NCBI GenBank assembly: GCA_903835655.1 | Contig: CAILNT010000028.1 | Coordinates: forward strand, 1-64,000 | DNA length: 64,000 bases | Source of the DNA: an uncultured Pseudomonadota bacterium | GTDB lineage: Bacteria > Pseudomonadota > Gammaproteobacteria > Burkholderiales > Thiobacillaceae | Direction of reading: 5' to 3' | Part shown: positions 36,485 to 44,671 of the stretch, in pieces | Position numbering within the stretch: the first letter of the stretch is position 1 | How the letters are laid out: every line of letters begins with the position of its first letter | Program-made: the position numbers and the translations under genes | Notes under the pieces: generated by a model | The model's input: the letters and a program-made list of their open reading frames with translations, nothing else | Told to the model about the DNA's origin: nothing | The model's database searches: none

Positions 36485-37018
36485 TCAATAGTCCCGCTTG
36501 ACCTTGAACGCGTTGAGTATGATGTCGCCTGCGACCATACGGGCTCCGTGGCTCAGGGCTTCCAGGATGTCCTGATCGCTCCAGTCCTGGGTGCGCAGGG
36601 CGTCGAGTTCTTCCGCGGTCACGTGGTTCGCGTCTTGCACCGACTTCAGCACCCAGGTCAGCAGATTTTTTTCGCGCTCGGGCAGATTGGCGGCAGATGG
36701 GTCGGTGTTGGTGGCGGCTACCTGCTCCGGGGTCCAGCCCATCATGTTGATCAACATGCCGGCATTGAACTCGACGCAGTAGATGCACTTCGTGTCTACC
36801 GAGACCAGCATCCGGATCGTCGCCAGCAGGGCTCCCGACAGCCTGGGGTGCTGCATGTAATAGCCGATAAATTCGAATTGCTGTTTGAGTAACAGCGGAC
36901 TCTCGCTCCAGATGGAAAGTGCGTTGGGCACGCCACCGAAGGCGGCTTTCATGTGGTCATACAAGGCGGCGACTTCTCCGCTTGCTGCTTCCGGAGATAC
37001 TGTTTTCAGCAGGGTCAT
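36485..37018 (-). CDS. Carboxymuconolactone decarboxylase/AhpD-like protein
   Basis: A 177-aa all-helical protein with the redox pair CIYC (in VDTKCIYCVEFNAG, about residues 77-88), the position of the AhpD active-site CxxC. AhpD-type members reduce disulfides for peroxide defence; others are of unknown function. It ends 41 nt before the symporter on the opposite strand and follows the nitroreductase by 9 nt, so the two form an operon. Confidence 0.85.
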   Translation of the reverse strand: MTLLKTVSPEAASGEVAALYDHMKAAFGGVPNALSIWSESPLLLKQQFEFIGYYMQHPRLSGALLATIRMLVSVDTKCIYCVEFNAGMLINMMGWTPEQVAATNTDPSAANLPEREKNLLTWVLKSVQDANHVTAEELDALRTQDWSDQDILEALSHGARMVAGDIILNAFKVKRDY

Positions 37019-37027
37019 GGCGTGCTC

Positions 37028-37630
37028 CTAAAAATGGTTGTGGATGACCACTTCATCCGAGGTCAGCGGGCCGCCGCGCGGGTGCGCCGGCTTCAGCGCT
37101 TTGCCGACCACGACGAACATGGCAATGGCATGATCTGACGGCAGGTGGATCAATCTGGCTACGGCATCGAAATCGAAACCGTCCATGGGGCAGCTGTCAT
37201 AGCCCATTTCCTGTGCCGCCAGCATCAGGGTCTGGGCGGCGATCCCACAGGAGCGCATGGCCTCGTCGCGCTGGGTTTGCTCACGGCCCCGGTAATACTG
37301 GTCGATGGCGGACACCATGAGCTCCTGCACCGGCTGGGCCGCCAGGCGCCAATAGCGTTGCGGTTCCTTTTCCCAAGCCTTGACGTCGGCGGTCAGCACG
37401 ATCAGTAGCGAGGCATCGGTGACCTGCGCCTGATTCCATGCCACTTCCCGGACTCGTTGCCGCAAGGCCGGGTCGGTGACCAGAACGAAACGCCAGTTCT
37501 GGATATTGAAGGCAGTAGGGGCCAGCATGGCCAAGCCAAGCAGGCGGTCGATCTCGGCTTGGGTCATGCGGTGTTCAGGGTCGAATACCTTGACGGCACG
37601 GCGGGTTTCAATGGCCACGCTTACTCTCAT
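37028..37630 (-). CDS. Nitroreductase family FMN-dependent oxidoreductase
   Basis: A 200-aa protein with nitroreductase signatures: an N-terminal ETRRAVKVFDPEHRM FMN-phosphate site, LAPTAFNIQNWRFVLV, and the C-terminal MGYDSCPMDGFDFDAVARL region. Such enzymes reduce nitroaromatics, quinones or flavins with NAD(P)H. The ATG at 37630 is preferred to an upstream frame because of the conserved N-terminus and a GGAG site. It pairs with the AhpD-like gene, suggesting a redox-detoxification unit. Confidence 0.88.
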   Translation of the reverse strand: MRVSVAIETRRAVKVFDPEHRMTQAEIDRLLGLAMLAPTAFNIQNWRFVLVTDPALRQRVREVAWNQAQVTDASLLIVLTADVKAWEKEPQRYWRLAAQPVQELMVSAIDQYYRGREQTQRDEAMRSCGIAAQTLMLAAQEMGYDSCPMDGFDFDAVARLIHLPSDHAIAMFVVVGKALKPAHPRGGPLTSDEVVIHNHF

Positions 37631-38297
37631 GTGAGACTCCTTTCGGGTTAGGTCGTTTGAGCATCGATCATTACACCAGCTTGCACGTCTGATCATAGAT
37701 CCGCGCGGCTGCGATGTTGGCCTGTCGCAGCCGTCCCCTGTCGATGCCGCGCTGTTTGTCGGAAATCTTTACAGCTGATCGTGAAGACTTTAGCCCCGAC
37801 GTGCGCCTTTGGGCGAAGATTTTCCAGCCCCAGAACCCTCGCCGCAACCGCTGAGGTGTCCCGGAAAACGCCAGGAAATACACGAATGGATCGGGGATTT
37901 AAAAATACAACATTATGTATTCATTGATTATTTATGGGAAATCCGCGCATATCCGCAAGATTTTTTCCGTCCGGGCACCCCTGTGCAGGGAGCGGCGATC
38001 TAGGGAACCCCCTGGCTCCCGCGAAGCAGACTCCGGGGTTGGTCGGGCTGGCGGCCTAGCCGCAGGCGCATGGAATACTGTCGATATTATTTACAGTCGC
38101 TCAAGAAACTACTACTTCCGGAACCGAGAAATCTCCCCCCACTAGAATTATTTCATTTCACATCAATGACATGGAATGGTCTCTGCGTGATTGGCACGGA
38201 GTTTGCTTATATTGGACACGCTTGATGCGTCGTCCTGATGACAGATGTCGAGAAGTGATCGATGCGCGCACCCGTTAACGAACTGAAAGGAATATCG
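37631..38297. other. Intergenic region with sigma-54 promoter
   Basis: About 670 bp without a credible gene. 37900-37945 is a local AT-rich island. An inverted repeat ACTGT-N11-ACAGT (38077-38097) lies about 110-140 bp upstream of the sigma-54 promoter, where an enhancer-binding activator would be expected. The promoter itself is listed separately. Confidence 0.55.
38192..38207 (+). promoter_or_regulatory. Sigma-54 promoter of the first PEP-CTERM gene
   Basis: TGGCACGGAGTTTGCT matches the -24/-12 consensus TGGCAC-N5-TTGC exactly, with the required 10 bp between GG and GC. The predicted start is near 38218, 80 nt before the ATG. PEP-CTERM systems often include a PrsK/PrsR pair thought to act with sigma-54, so the match is meaningful. 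Confidence 0.85.
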
Positions 38298-39068
38298 ATG
38301 TCCATGTCCACCCGCGCCAAGCGCAGACTTGCAGCCCTGGGCTGCGCCGCCCTCCTTTCCCTGTCCGGGCTCGCCGAGGCGGACCTGATCACCAACGGCA
38401 ACTTCTCGACGACCAGCGGTTTCGGCCAGGTCGGCTACAACACGACGGTGACGGGCTGGAGCATGGCCACCACTGGGAGTGGCGTCGCCCCGGCGGCCGG
38501 CGGTTACACCTTCATATTCGATCCTACCAAGAACGGAACGACAACAGTCAATGGGGTGGCTGTAGCCAGCACAGCGATTGATCAAGGGCAATACGGCGCC
38601 CTGTCGCTCTATACCCAGATCACGGCCAGCCCCGCGGGCGGCAACTATATCGCCTCCGACAGTGCCTTCCAGACCGACGCGATCCAGCAGACCGTATCCG
38701 GCCTGACCGTCGGACAAAAATATGCGCTCAGCTTCTACTGGGGTGGGGCGCAGCAGACTAATTTTTCCGGCGCCACGACCGATTACTGGACAGCTACCCT
38801 GGGCAGCCAGAGCTTCAACACGGCCGTTCTGAGCGATGCCAGCCTGGGCTTCACCGGCTGGCAGCAGGCGACCTTCACCTACACCGCGACCGCGACCTCG
38901 GAGGTGCTCTCCTTCCTGGCCACCGGCACCCCGAGTGGTGTGCCGCCCTTCGCCTTGCTCGATGGTGTCACGCTCAACAGCGTCCCCGAACCCGGCAGCC
39001 TGGCCCTGCTGGGCATCGGCCTTATCGCCCTTGCCGCCGTGTGGGGCGCGCGCAGGAAGGCACTCTAA
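38298..39068 (+). CDS. PEP-CTERM sorting-domain surface protein
   Basis: A 256-aa exported protein. A signal peptide (about residues 1-32 after a basic RAKRRL start) ends LAEA, the mature part begins DLITNGNFSTTSGFGQVGYN as in choice-of-anchor/DUF642-like proteins, and the C-terminus is a PEP-CTERM tag: VPEPG, a 16-residue hydrophobic helix and RRK. Exosortase would cleave at the PEP motif and attach the protein to the surface or extracellular matrix. The ATG at 38298 follows AAAGGA. A sigma-54 promoter precedes it. It has no cysteine-rich or enzymatic motif. Confidence 0.88.
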   Translation: MSMSTRAKRRLAALGCAALLSLSGLAEADLITNGNFSTTSGFGQVGYNTTVTGWSMATTGSGVAPAAGGYTFIFDPTKNGTTTVNGVAVASTAIDQGQYGALSLYTQITASPAGGNYIASDSAFQTDAIQQTVSGLTVGQKYALSFYWGGAQQTNFSGATTDYWTATLGSQSFNTAVLSDASLGFTGWQQATFTYTATATSEVLSFLATGTPSGVPPFALLDGVTLNSVPEPGSLALLGIGLIALAAVWGARRKAL

Positions 39069-39272
39069 CGGACATGGCGAGCAAGCCGCTCGCGGATCAT
39101 GATCGTACTGCCATGTTCGTTTCCTCACTGATGGAACTACCAGCCAACCGACTAGGCCGCCAGAATACGTCGGCCAAGTCTCTGGCTGCTCCAGCCCCTC
39201 TCCCGCTCGCGGGCGAAGGGAGCTTCGAGCGTCGCTGTGCGACGTTCACGTTGAACACCGCCTGAGACCGGC

Positions 39273-40106
39273 GTGGGCGCGCTCCTGGCACCGGTCGCGC
39301 TGGATCTCTTGCGCCTGTGTGCCTGGTTGGTGGTTCTGCTGGCGCTGTTCGTTCCGCTGGAGCGATATTGCCCCCTGCACCCCCAGAAGGTGTTTCGCAA
39401 GGACGTGGCCGCCGATCTGGGCTATTTCTTCCTGGGCGGCATTGTCCCGAAACTGCTGCTGATCTTGCCGCTGTCCCTGCTCTCTGCGGGTCTGCATCAT
39501 TTCGTTCCCAGCCCTTACTACGCGGCGGTGGCGGAGTTGCCGTTGTGGCTACGCCTGATCGCGGCGATGTTCGTGGGCGAGGTGGGTGCCTATTGGGCGC
39601 ACCGCTGGGCGCATGACCTTCCCCTGCTGTGGCGCTTCCATGCCATCCACCACAGCGCGGAGCAAATCGACTGGCTGGTCAACTCGCGCGGCCATCCGCT
39701 CGACCTGGCGTTCACCCGCTTGTGCAGCCTGGCGCCGATGTATGCACTGGGCCTGGCCCAGCCCACGGGAAACAGCCCGGATCTGGTGCCCATCCTGATC
39801 ACCCTCACGGGCACCTTCTGGGGATTCTTCATCCACGCCAACGTGCGCTGGCGCTACGGCTGGCTGGAAAATCTGGTATCCACCCCCGCATTTCACCACT
39901 GGCACCACGCCAACGACGGCCCCGGGCTCGTCTACCAAAATTTCTCGCCCATCCTGCCGTGGGTGGATCGCCTCTTCGGCACCTTCTACCTGCCCCCCCG
40001 TGCATGGCCGAGGCTGTACGGCAGCGACACGCCGGTCGCGCCGACACTGTCGGGCCAGTTGTTGGAGCCCCTGTTGTCGCGTACCTCCCCCATCCCACCC
40101 AGGTAG
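39273..40106 (+). CDS. Sterol desaturase/fatty acid hydroxylase family membrane enzyme
   Basis: A 277-aa protein with four or more membrane helices and the eight-histidine di-iron pattern of the family: HRWAH (about residue 110), HAIHH near 126, and HHWHH near 209. Members hydroxylate or desaturate sterols, carotenoids or fatty acyl chains using O2. The start is a GTG just after an in-frame stop, the first possible initiator; no strong ribosome site is visible. Substrate unknown. It lies 204 nt downstream of the PEP-CTERM gene. Confidence 0.85.
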   Translation: MGALLAPVALDLLRLCAWLVVLLALFVPLERYCPLHPQKVFRKDVAADLGYFFLGGIVPKLLLILPLSLLSAGLHHFVPSPYYAAVAELPLWLRLIAAMFVGEVGAYWAHRWAHDLPLLWRFHAIHHSAEQIDWLVNSRGHPLDLAFTRLCSLAPMYALGLAQPTGNSPDLVPILITLTGTFWGFFIHANVRWRYGWLENLVSTPAFHHWHHANDGPGLVYQNFSPILPWVDRLFGTFYLPPRAWPRLYGSDTPVAPTLSGQLLEPLLSRTSPIPPR

Positions 40107-40122
40107 CCGATGGGACAGAAGT

Positions 40123-40374
40123 TCAACCGCCCGTCACCGGCGGAAAGATCGCGATTTCGTCGTCCTCGTGCAGCGGCGCCTCCCCTTCGACCAGTTGCTG
40201 ATTGATCGCGACCCGGTAGGCGCGGCCCGGAGCCAGTTCCTCGGCCCAGGGGCCGCCCCGTTGTCGCAGCCAAGCGAGCAGCTCGGACAGGGTTTGCACA
40301 GGTGCCAGCGCAGTTTCCTCGGCCGTGGCGAAAGCCTCGCGCAGGCGGGCGAAATAATGCAGACGCAATTTCAT
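40123..40374 (-). CDS. moaD: Molybdopterin synthase sulfur-carrier subunit
   Basis: MoaD carries a thiocarboxylate on its C-terminal glycine to build molybdopterin. The 83-aa ubiquitin-fold product ends in the required FPPVTGG. The ATG at 40374 gives MKLRLHYFARLREAF, the usual MoaD start. No moaE, moaA or moeB is adjacent, so the gene is separated from its partners here. It overlaps nothing and is convergent with the sterol-desaturase-like gene. Confidence 0.92.
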   Translation of the reverse strand: MKLRLHYFARLREAFATAEETALAPVQTLSELLAWLRQRGGPWAEELAPGRAYRVAINQQLVEGEAPLHEDDEIAIFPPVTGG

Positions 40375-40387
40375 CTTGAACCTTGAT

Positions 40388-40405
40388 CCTTGATTCCTCA
40401 GTTGA
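40388..40405. repeat. Half-copy of the ybhG-upstream hairpin arm
   Basis: CCTTGATTCCTCAGTTGA differs by one base from the arm of the hairpin at 53109-53158. It lies upstream of moaD. Confidence 0.55.
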
Positions 40406-40441
40406 CCGTATGATCCATGTGCGCGAGCGAGGCTTGAGGCG

Positions 40442-40471
40442 TTGAGGGCCACGTGCCCCACGCGGTAGAAT
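40442..40471 (+). promoter_or_regulatory. Sigma-70-like promoter for the 35-aa peptide
   Basis: TTGAGG and TAGAAT are separated by 18 bp; transcription would start near 40478, about 20 nt before the ATG of the small membrane peptide. Confidence 0.55.
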
Positions 40472-40498
40472 GACCGAGCTTTCAGAAACCGGAGTCCC

Positions 40499-40606
40499 AT
40501 GATGTCCCTATTCAACAAATACAACCTCCCCATCACCCTGGTCGTAGGCATGCTCGCCTGGTCCTGGTTCAGCCTGTTCTCGGTGATCCTGAGCCCGCTG
40601 TTCTGA
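40499..40606 (+). CDS. 35-residue single-span membrane peptide
   Basis: An ATG at 40499 opens a 35-codon frame, too short for most gene callers. It encodes MMSLFNKYNLP followed by one hydrophobic helix (about residues 11-33, rich in Leu/Val/Trp/Phe) and ends in SPLF. A GGAG ribosome site lies 5 nt upstream and a sigma-70-like promoter about 30 nt before that, which is what argues for a real gene. It is convergent with prsT, its stop lying 6 nt from the prsT end. I do not recognise a family; small regulators of membrane complexes have this shape. Confidence 0.55.
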   Translation: MMSLFNKYNLPITLVVGMLAWSWFSLFSVILSPLF

Positions 40607-40611
40607 TAGAT

Positions 40612-43452
40612 TCACTTGCCACGCAGCTGCGCCAGCAGCGTCTGTGCCTCGGCCCGTTGCGGGAAGGCCGCTTGGCTGGCTAGCAAACGGTCGAGTTCTG
40701 TACTGGCTTCGCTCTTGTTCCCGCTTTGGACCAGGGTCGCGGCCAGGTGCCAGCGCATTTCGCTGCTATCGGGCCGGCTCTTGAGCGCTTCTCGCAACAA
40801 GGGTAGCGCCCGGGCAGGCTGCCCCGCCAGATTGAGCTGCCAGCCGTAGGTGTCGAGCACCGAGCCGTTTTTCGGCGCCAGCTTGTAGGCCTGCTCCGAG
40901 ATTGCCAGGGCTTGGGGATCCTTCAGTTCGCCTAGCAACCAGGCGAGATTGTTGTACGCCACCAGGTCGGCGGGGTCGGCGTGGATCAGGATACGGTAGT
41001 TGGCGGCGGCTTCCCGCATGCGCCCACCGTTAAGTTGAGCCTGCGCCTGGACATGGCGCACGACCCGATCGTCCGGGTGGGCCTTGAGCCATGATTCGAG
41101 CAAACGCTCGCCCTCTCCGGCCTTCCCGGCGGCTACATAAGCCTGATAGGCCCGCGCCATGGACGGCCCCTGCCCGGCCAGTTGTGCCGCCTTGGCGAAA
41201 AGCCTGGCGGAGTCGAGAAAATTCTTCCCGGCAAACTGGATGTCCGCCTCGGCAAGATAGCCTATCGCCTGCCCTGGATCGCGGGACTGGAGCATGCGCG
41301 CGATCTTGATGCCATCCGCGGCATTGCCCGTCTTCGCCAGGAGCAGGGCCTTGCTGAGGCTGGCCTCGGCGAACCCAGGCCGCAAGGACAGTGCCTTGTC
41401 GAGCGACTTGAGCGCCCCCTGGTCGTCCTGGGAGAGGCTTAGTGCCTGGGCGAGACGGAAGTGGGCATAAGGATTGTTGGGGCTGAGCTGGGCCCACTTT
41501 CCATAGGAAACCAGCGCATTGGCCATGTCGTTCTGCAAGAGCTGCGCCGCACCCATCGAGTCGAGGAATTCCGGCCTTCCCGTGGCGGTGAGCGCGGCAC
41601 GCGCCTCGACCAGCGCCTTTCCGGCGTCGCGCTTGTCCAGCCAGTAGTGGACGATCATTTGGCGCGCGTTCGCGTCGGTGGGATCGGCCTTCATGGCCCG
41701 CCCAAGCAGCGAGAGGAGTTCGGGCTCGTTCTTTTCCAGGCTGGCCAGCCCCGCCAGGGCGGTCAGCGCGCGGCTGTTTTTCGGATTCTGCTTCAGCACG
41801 GTCTGATAACGTCCGCGAGCCGCCTTGATGTCCTTGCCAGCCAGATCCAGCCGCGCCAGATTGCTAGCCGCCGGAAAATAGCCGGCGTCGAGTTCCAGCG
41901 CGTGGGCGAAGTGCACGCGGGCCTGCGTGGGATCGTTGCGCGCCATGAACACGACGCCGCGCAGATTGCTGGTGAGCGCCAGCTTAGGGGCCTTGCGGTC
42001 GAGGTCGTCGATGGCCTTCAGCGCGTCGTCGTAGCGCTTGTCCTTGACGAGCGTCATGACCAGCAGAGCGTCGGCCTGGTGGGTCGTGGTGTCCAGCATG
42101 GCCAGGCGGCCCAGGGCTTCGATCGTGCCGGGTTCGTCCCCGCTCGCCATGCGGCTGGCCGCCAATTCCCGGATCACCCTCTGATCCTTGGGCGCCAGGG
42201 TAGAGGCCAGCTCCAATTTCTTGCGTGCGTCGAGATAGTTGCCCTTGCTCAGGGCGATACCGCCTTGTAGCGCAAGCAGTTGGGCGTCGCCGCTGTCGTT
42301 CTTCATGTCGGCGATGATCTTCTGTGCCTGGTCCACCTGCCCCGATTCGAGCATGGCGCTCGCCAGCAGTTTGCGTGCGAGACCATGATTCGGTGCCACT
42401 TCGAGCACGCGATTGAGCGCGCTGATGGCGTTCTCGCGTTTCCCCTGGCTCAAGGCGATGGCACCCACCAGGAAATTGGCGGGCGCGAAATCTGGGGCGC
42501 CGCGCAACACCTCCTGTAGCTTGCTGCTGGCCGCCTCGATGTGATTACGGCGAAACTCGATCAGACCATCGAGATAGCGCGCCATCAAGTTGTTCGGCGC
42601 CTGGCCCTGCAAGGTCTTCAACTCGGCCTGCGCCTTGTCCAGGTTGGATTTCACCAGATAGAGCTGGGCGAGGGCCAACCGTGCCTGGATATTGCCGGGG
42701 TCGGAGGCCAGCGCCTGGCCGAAGGCGATGATAGCGTCGTCGTCGCGCTTTTGTGCGCGCAGGAGCTCCCCCCGCATGACCAGGAGGTCGGTGCGTTTCG
42801 CCCCCTTGGTCAAGGCCTTTTCCACCAAAGCCAGCGCTTCTTCGGGGCGCCCCTGGGTATAGGCCAGGCCGGCACGCACGGCCAGCGTATCGGGGTGCTC
42901 GGCCACGAGCAGGTCGGCCTGGCGCAAGCTCTCGGCCATGCCCTCCGGGTTTCCCAACTGCGATTGCGCCTGGCCGCGCAGCGCCAGTATCGTGGCATTG
43001 GCCTCACCCTGCGCGCCCGGCAGGAGTTTGACGTCATCCAGCAACTTCTGTGGCTGGCGCAACATCAGCAGGGTCCGCGCCAGCAGAACAGAGGTTTCCG
43101 CTGACGGCTGCCGCTGACTCAGCGCCTTGCGCAACTCTTTTTCGGCATTCGCGAAGTCGTTGTTGGCGTAATAGATCCGGCCGAGCAGGGCGCGAGCCTC
43201 GGTGTTGCCAGGCGCCATCTGCAAGGCATTCTTCAACTCGATGGCTGCACCCTTGTGGTCGCCCACCCGCTCCAGGTTGCGCGCGTTGGCCATGCGTGTT
43301 TCCGGACTGGCGTGTCCACGCAGCACGTAATAAGCGCCCCCGCCCGTGCCGGTCAGAAGCACCACGACGGCCGCGGACAGCAGCACCTTGTGTGCTGCCA
43401 GACGCCGCATGAGAGTAGGCGCCTCCCCGGAAAAAGGATCTGTGTCGTACAT
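40612..43452 (-). CDS. prsT: PrsT-like TPR-repeat protein of the PEP-CTERM/exosortase system
   Basis: A 946-aa protein made almost wholly of TPR units after an N-terminal membrane anchor (about residues 23-45, VLLSAAVVVLLTGTGGGAYY). More than twenty TPR-like helical pairs follow, for example GDHKGAAIELKNALQMAPGN and QGKRENAISALNRVLEVAPN. PrsT is a marker of XrtA/PEP-CTERM loci, which also make exopolysaccharide. Classical PrsT is a lipoprotein; no lipobox is seen here. The ATG at 43452 follows AGGGAG. No exosortase gene is in the window, so the rest of the system must lie elsewhere. Confidence 0.83.
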   Translation of the reverse strand: MYDTDPFSGEAPTLMRRLAAHKVLLSAAVVVLLTGTGGGAYYVLRGHASPETRMANARNLERVGDHKGAAIELKNALQMAPGNTEARALLGRIYYANNDFANAEKELRKALSQRQPSAETSVLLARTLLMLRQPQKLLDDVKLLPGAQGEANATILALRGQAQSQLGNPEGMAESLRQADLLVAEHPDTLAVRAGLAYTQGRPEEALALVEKALTKGAKRTDLLVMRGELLRAQKRDDDAIIAFGQALASDPGNIQARLALAQLYLVKSNLDKAQAELKTLQGQAPNNLMARYLDGLIEFRRNHIEAASSKLQEVLRGAPDFAPANFLVGAIALSQGKRENAISALNRVLEVAPNHGLARKLLASAMLESGQVDQAQKIIADMKNDSGDAQLLALQGGIALSKGNYLDARKKLELASTLAPKDQRVIRELAASRMASGDEPGTIEALGRLAMLDTTTHQADALLVMTLVKDKRYDDALKAIDDLDRKAPKLALTSNLRGVVFMARNDPTQARVHFAHALELDAGYFPAASNLARLDLAGKDIKAARGRYQTVLKQNPKNSRALTALAGLASLEKNEPELLSLLGRAMKADPTDANARQMIVHYWLDKRDAGKALVEARAALTATGRPEFLDSMGAAQLLQNDMANALVSYGKWAQLSPNNPYAHFRLAQALSLSQDDQGALKSLDKALSLRPGFAEASLSKALLLAKTGNAADGIKIARMLQSRDPGQAIGYLAEADIQFAGKNFLDSARLFAKAAQLAGQGPSMARAYQAYVAAGKAGEGERLLESWLKAHPDDRVVRHVQAQAQLNGGRMREAAANYRILIHADPADLVAYNNLAWLLGELKDPQALAISEQAYKLAPKNGSVLDTYGWQLNLAGQPARALPLLREALKSRPDSSEMRWHLAATLVQSGNKSEASTELDRLLASQAAFPQRAEAQTLLAQLRGK

Positions 43453-43607
43453 GTTGACTCCCTGTGTCGCGACTCGAGGCTCAGCATGGCCCCGACACAC
43501 CCGCGAGGCGAGCATCTTACCGCGACATGGGGCGTCAGGTCCGAATCGCGACCACAGCGCTGGAGTAGGGGATGCACGCCACTCGGCGGCTACCCCCGAA
43601 CGGCGAA

Positions 43608-44372
43608 TCAGGCGGGCTTGCGCCGCACGCTAACCAGCCCCGCGAAACCAAGACCGAGTAGGGCGAGCGAGGCCGGCTCCGGGATCGCGCGGCTGAACAC
43701 CACCACGTCCTGGGTGGCTGCATCCGTGCCGTCATTCAGGAAGGTGAGTCGATAGTTACCCGTGATCGCCGCCGTGTTCAAATTGGTCAGCCACCCGTTC
43801 GCCTCGACGATGGCAGCACCCGCCGTATTGCTGCCGACGTTGAATCCGACGTCGCTCGAATTGATCTGATAGATGCCATTACTGCCCGGGGTTCCGTACG
43901 TTATTTCCCAAACAGCTAGCTGAAACGCCGCCGAATCGGTCAAGCTGCTGAGCGACCCGTAGACCTCATTGGCCAACTGGATCAGCTGGTTCACCCGGTT
44001 CGTGCCCGTGTCGGCGCCCGGACGCAGTGAACTCAGCATGGCGGCGAGGTCGCCCGGCGTGCCCACCGTGTAGTTGTAGGAATTCGCCATCCAGTGGTAG
44101 ATGTCGACACACCACGCGTTGAACTGCCCCGTGCTGGAGAAGCCGTAAGAGGTGTTGCTCGACGTAAACGAGTCGCCGCCGATGTAGATGTTGACACCCG
44201 AGGTCGGAGAATTGGGGTTGGGCGCCAGGTAGCCGGTGTCGTAGCCGACGGCACCATTGCCGAAGTTGGCGGCGCTCGTGTAGGTGGCCTGTATGGTCGA
44301 CGCCAGGGCCGCGGGACTCGTCACCGCCGCGCCGACGCAGGTCGCCGCAGCTAGAAATTGTTTGTAGTTCAT
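43608..44372 (-). CDS. PEP-CTERM protein with thioester-domain-like motifs
   Basis: A 254-aa exported protein with a signal peptide (cleavage near ALAS, residue 25) and a C-terminal PEP-CTERM tag (IPEPASLALLGLGFAGLVSV then RRK). Between them are two motifs resembling bacterial thioester adhesion domains: Cys88 in NAWCVDIYHW and Gln151 in AAFQLAVWEI, the F-Q-x-A-V-W form. In Gram-positive TIE proteins such Cys and Gln form an internal thioester that binds host or surface molecules covalently. Whether the bond forms here is untested. A possible sigma-54 promoter lies at 44406-44421. Confidence 0.8.
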   Translation of the reverse strand: MNYKQFLAAATCVGAAVTSPAALASTIQATYTSAANFGNGAVGYDTGYLAPNPNSPTSGVNIYIGGDSFTSSNTSYGFSSTGQFNAWCVDIYHWMANSYNYTVGTPGDLAAMLSSLRPGADTGTNRVNQLIQLANEVYGSLSSLTDSAAFQLAVWEITYGTPGSNGIYQINSSDVGFNVGSNTAGAAIVEANGWLTNLNTAAITGNYRLTFLNDGTDAATQDVVVFSRAIPEPASLALLGLGFAGLVSVRRKPA

Positions 44373-44671
44373 ACACCACCTCTACACCGATATTTCTCCA
44401 TACAGAGCATGAACCATGCCAGCGTCGATGTATACCTGGAATCGCTGCCCAACACCCCGGCCAGGGGCGGCCTCCAGGCCGCGTACCGCCGTCGCGTTCA
44501 GCCTGGTGCGGGTGTGGGGCTCATTTCGTGTCCTTCGAGGTGGCGCCGACCGCTGGAGGGCGGGTGTGTCCCGCCTTGTGCGTTTTTCCCGTCGTCCTAG
44601 TCGAGTTTTCGACAGGGCTCGCCGGTCAGGTCAGCGCGGGCGGAGGTGTCGCGGCCTCTGCCCCTCCCCGC
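44373..44671. other. Intergenic region between PEP-CTERM gene and kinase remnant
   Basis: About 300 bp with no gene. It holds a weak sigma-54 candidate for the PEP-CTERM gene (listed separately) and a GGCGGG...CCCGCC hairpin followed by TTTTT near 44560-44590 on the plus strand. I see nothing else. Confidence 0.5.
44406..44421 (-). promoter_or_regulatory. Weak sigma-54 promoter candidate
   Basis: On the minus strand TGGCATGGTTCATGCT keeps GG-N10-GC spacing and differs from TGGCAC-N5-TTGC at two positions. The predicted start is about 20 nt before the PEP-CTERM ATG at 44372. Confidence 0.45.

Noticed and set aside
43608-44372. Cys/Gln motifs as plain disulfide or chance
   Set aside because: Not rejected as a finding, but no thioester is claimed: the motif spacing alone is insufficient, so it is reported only as a candidate.
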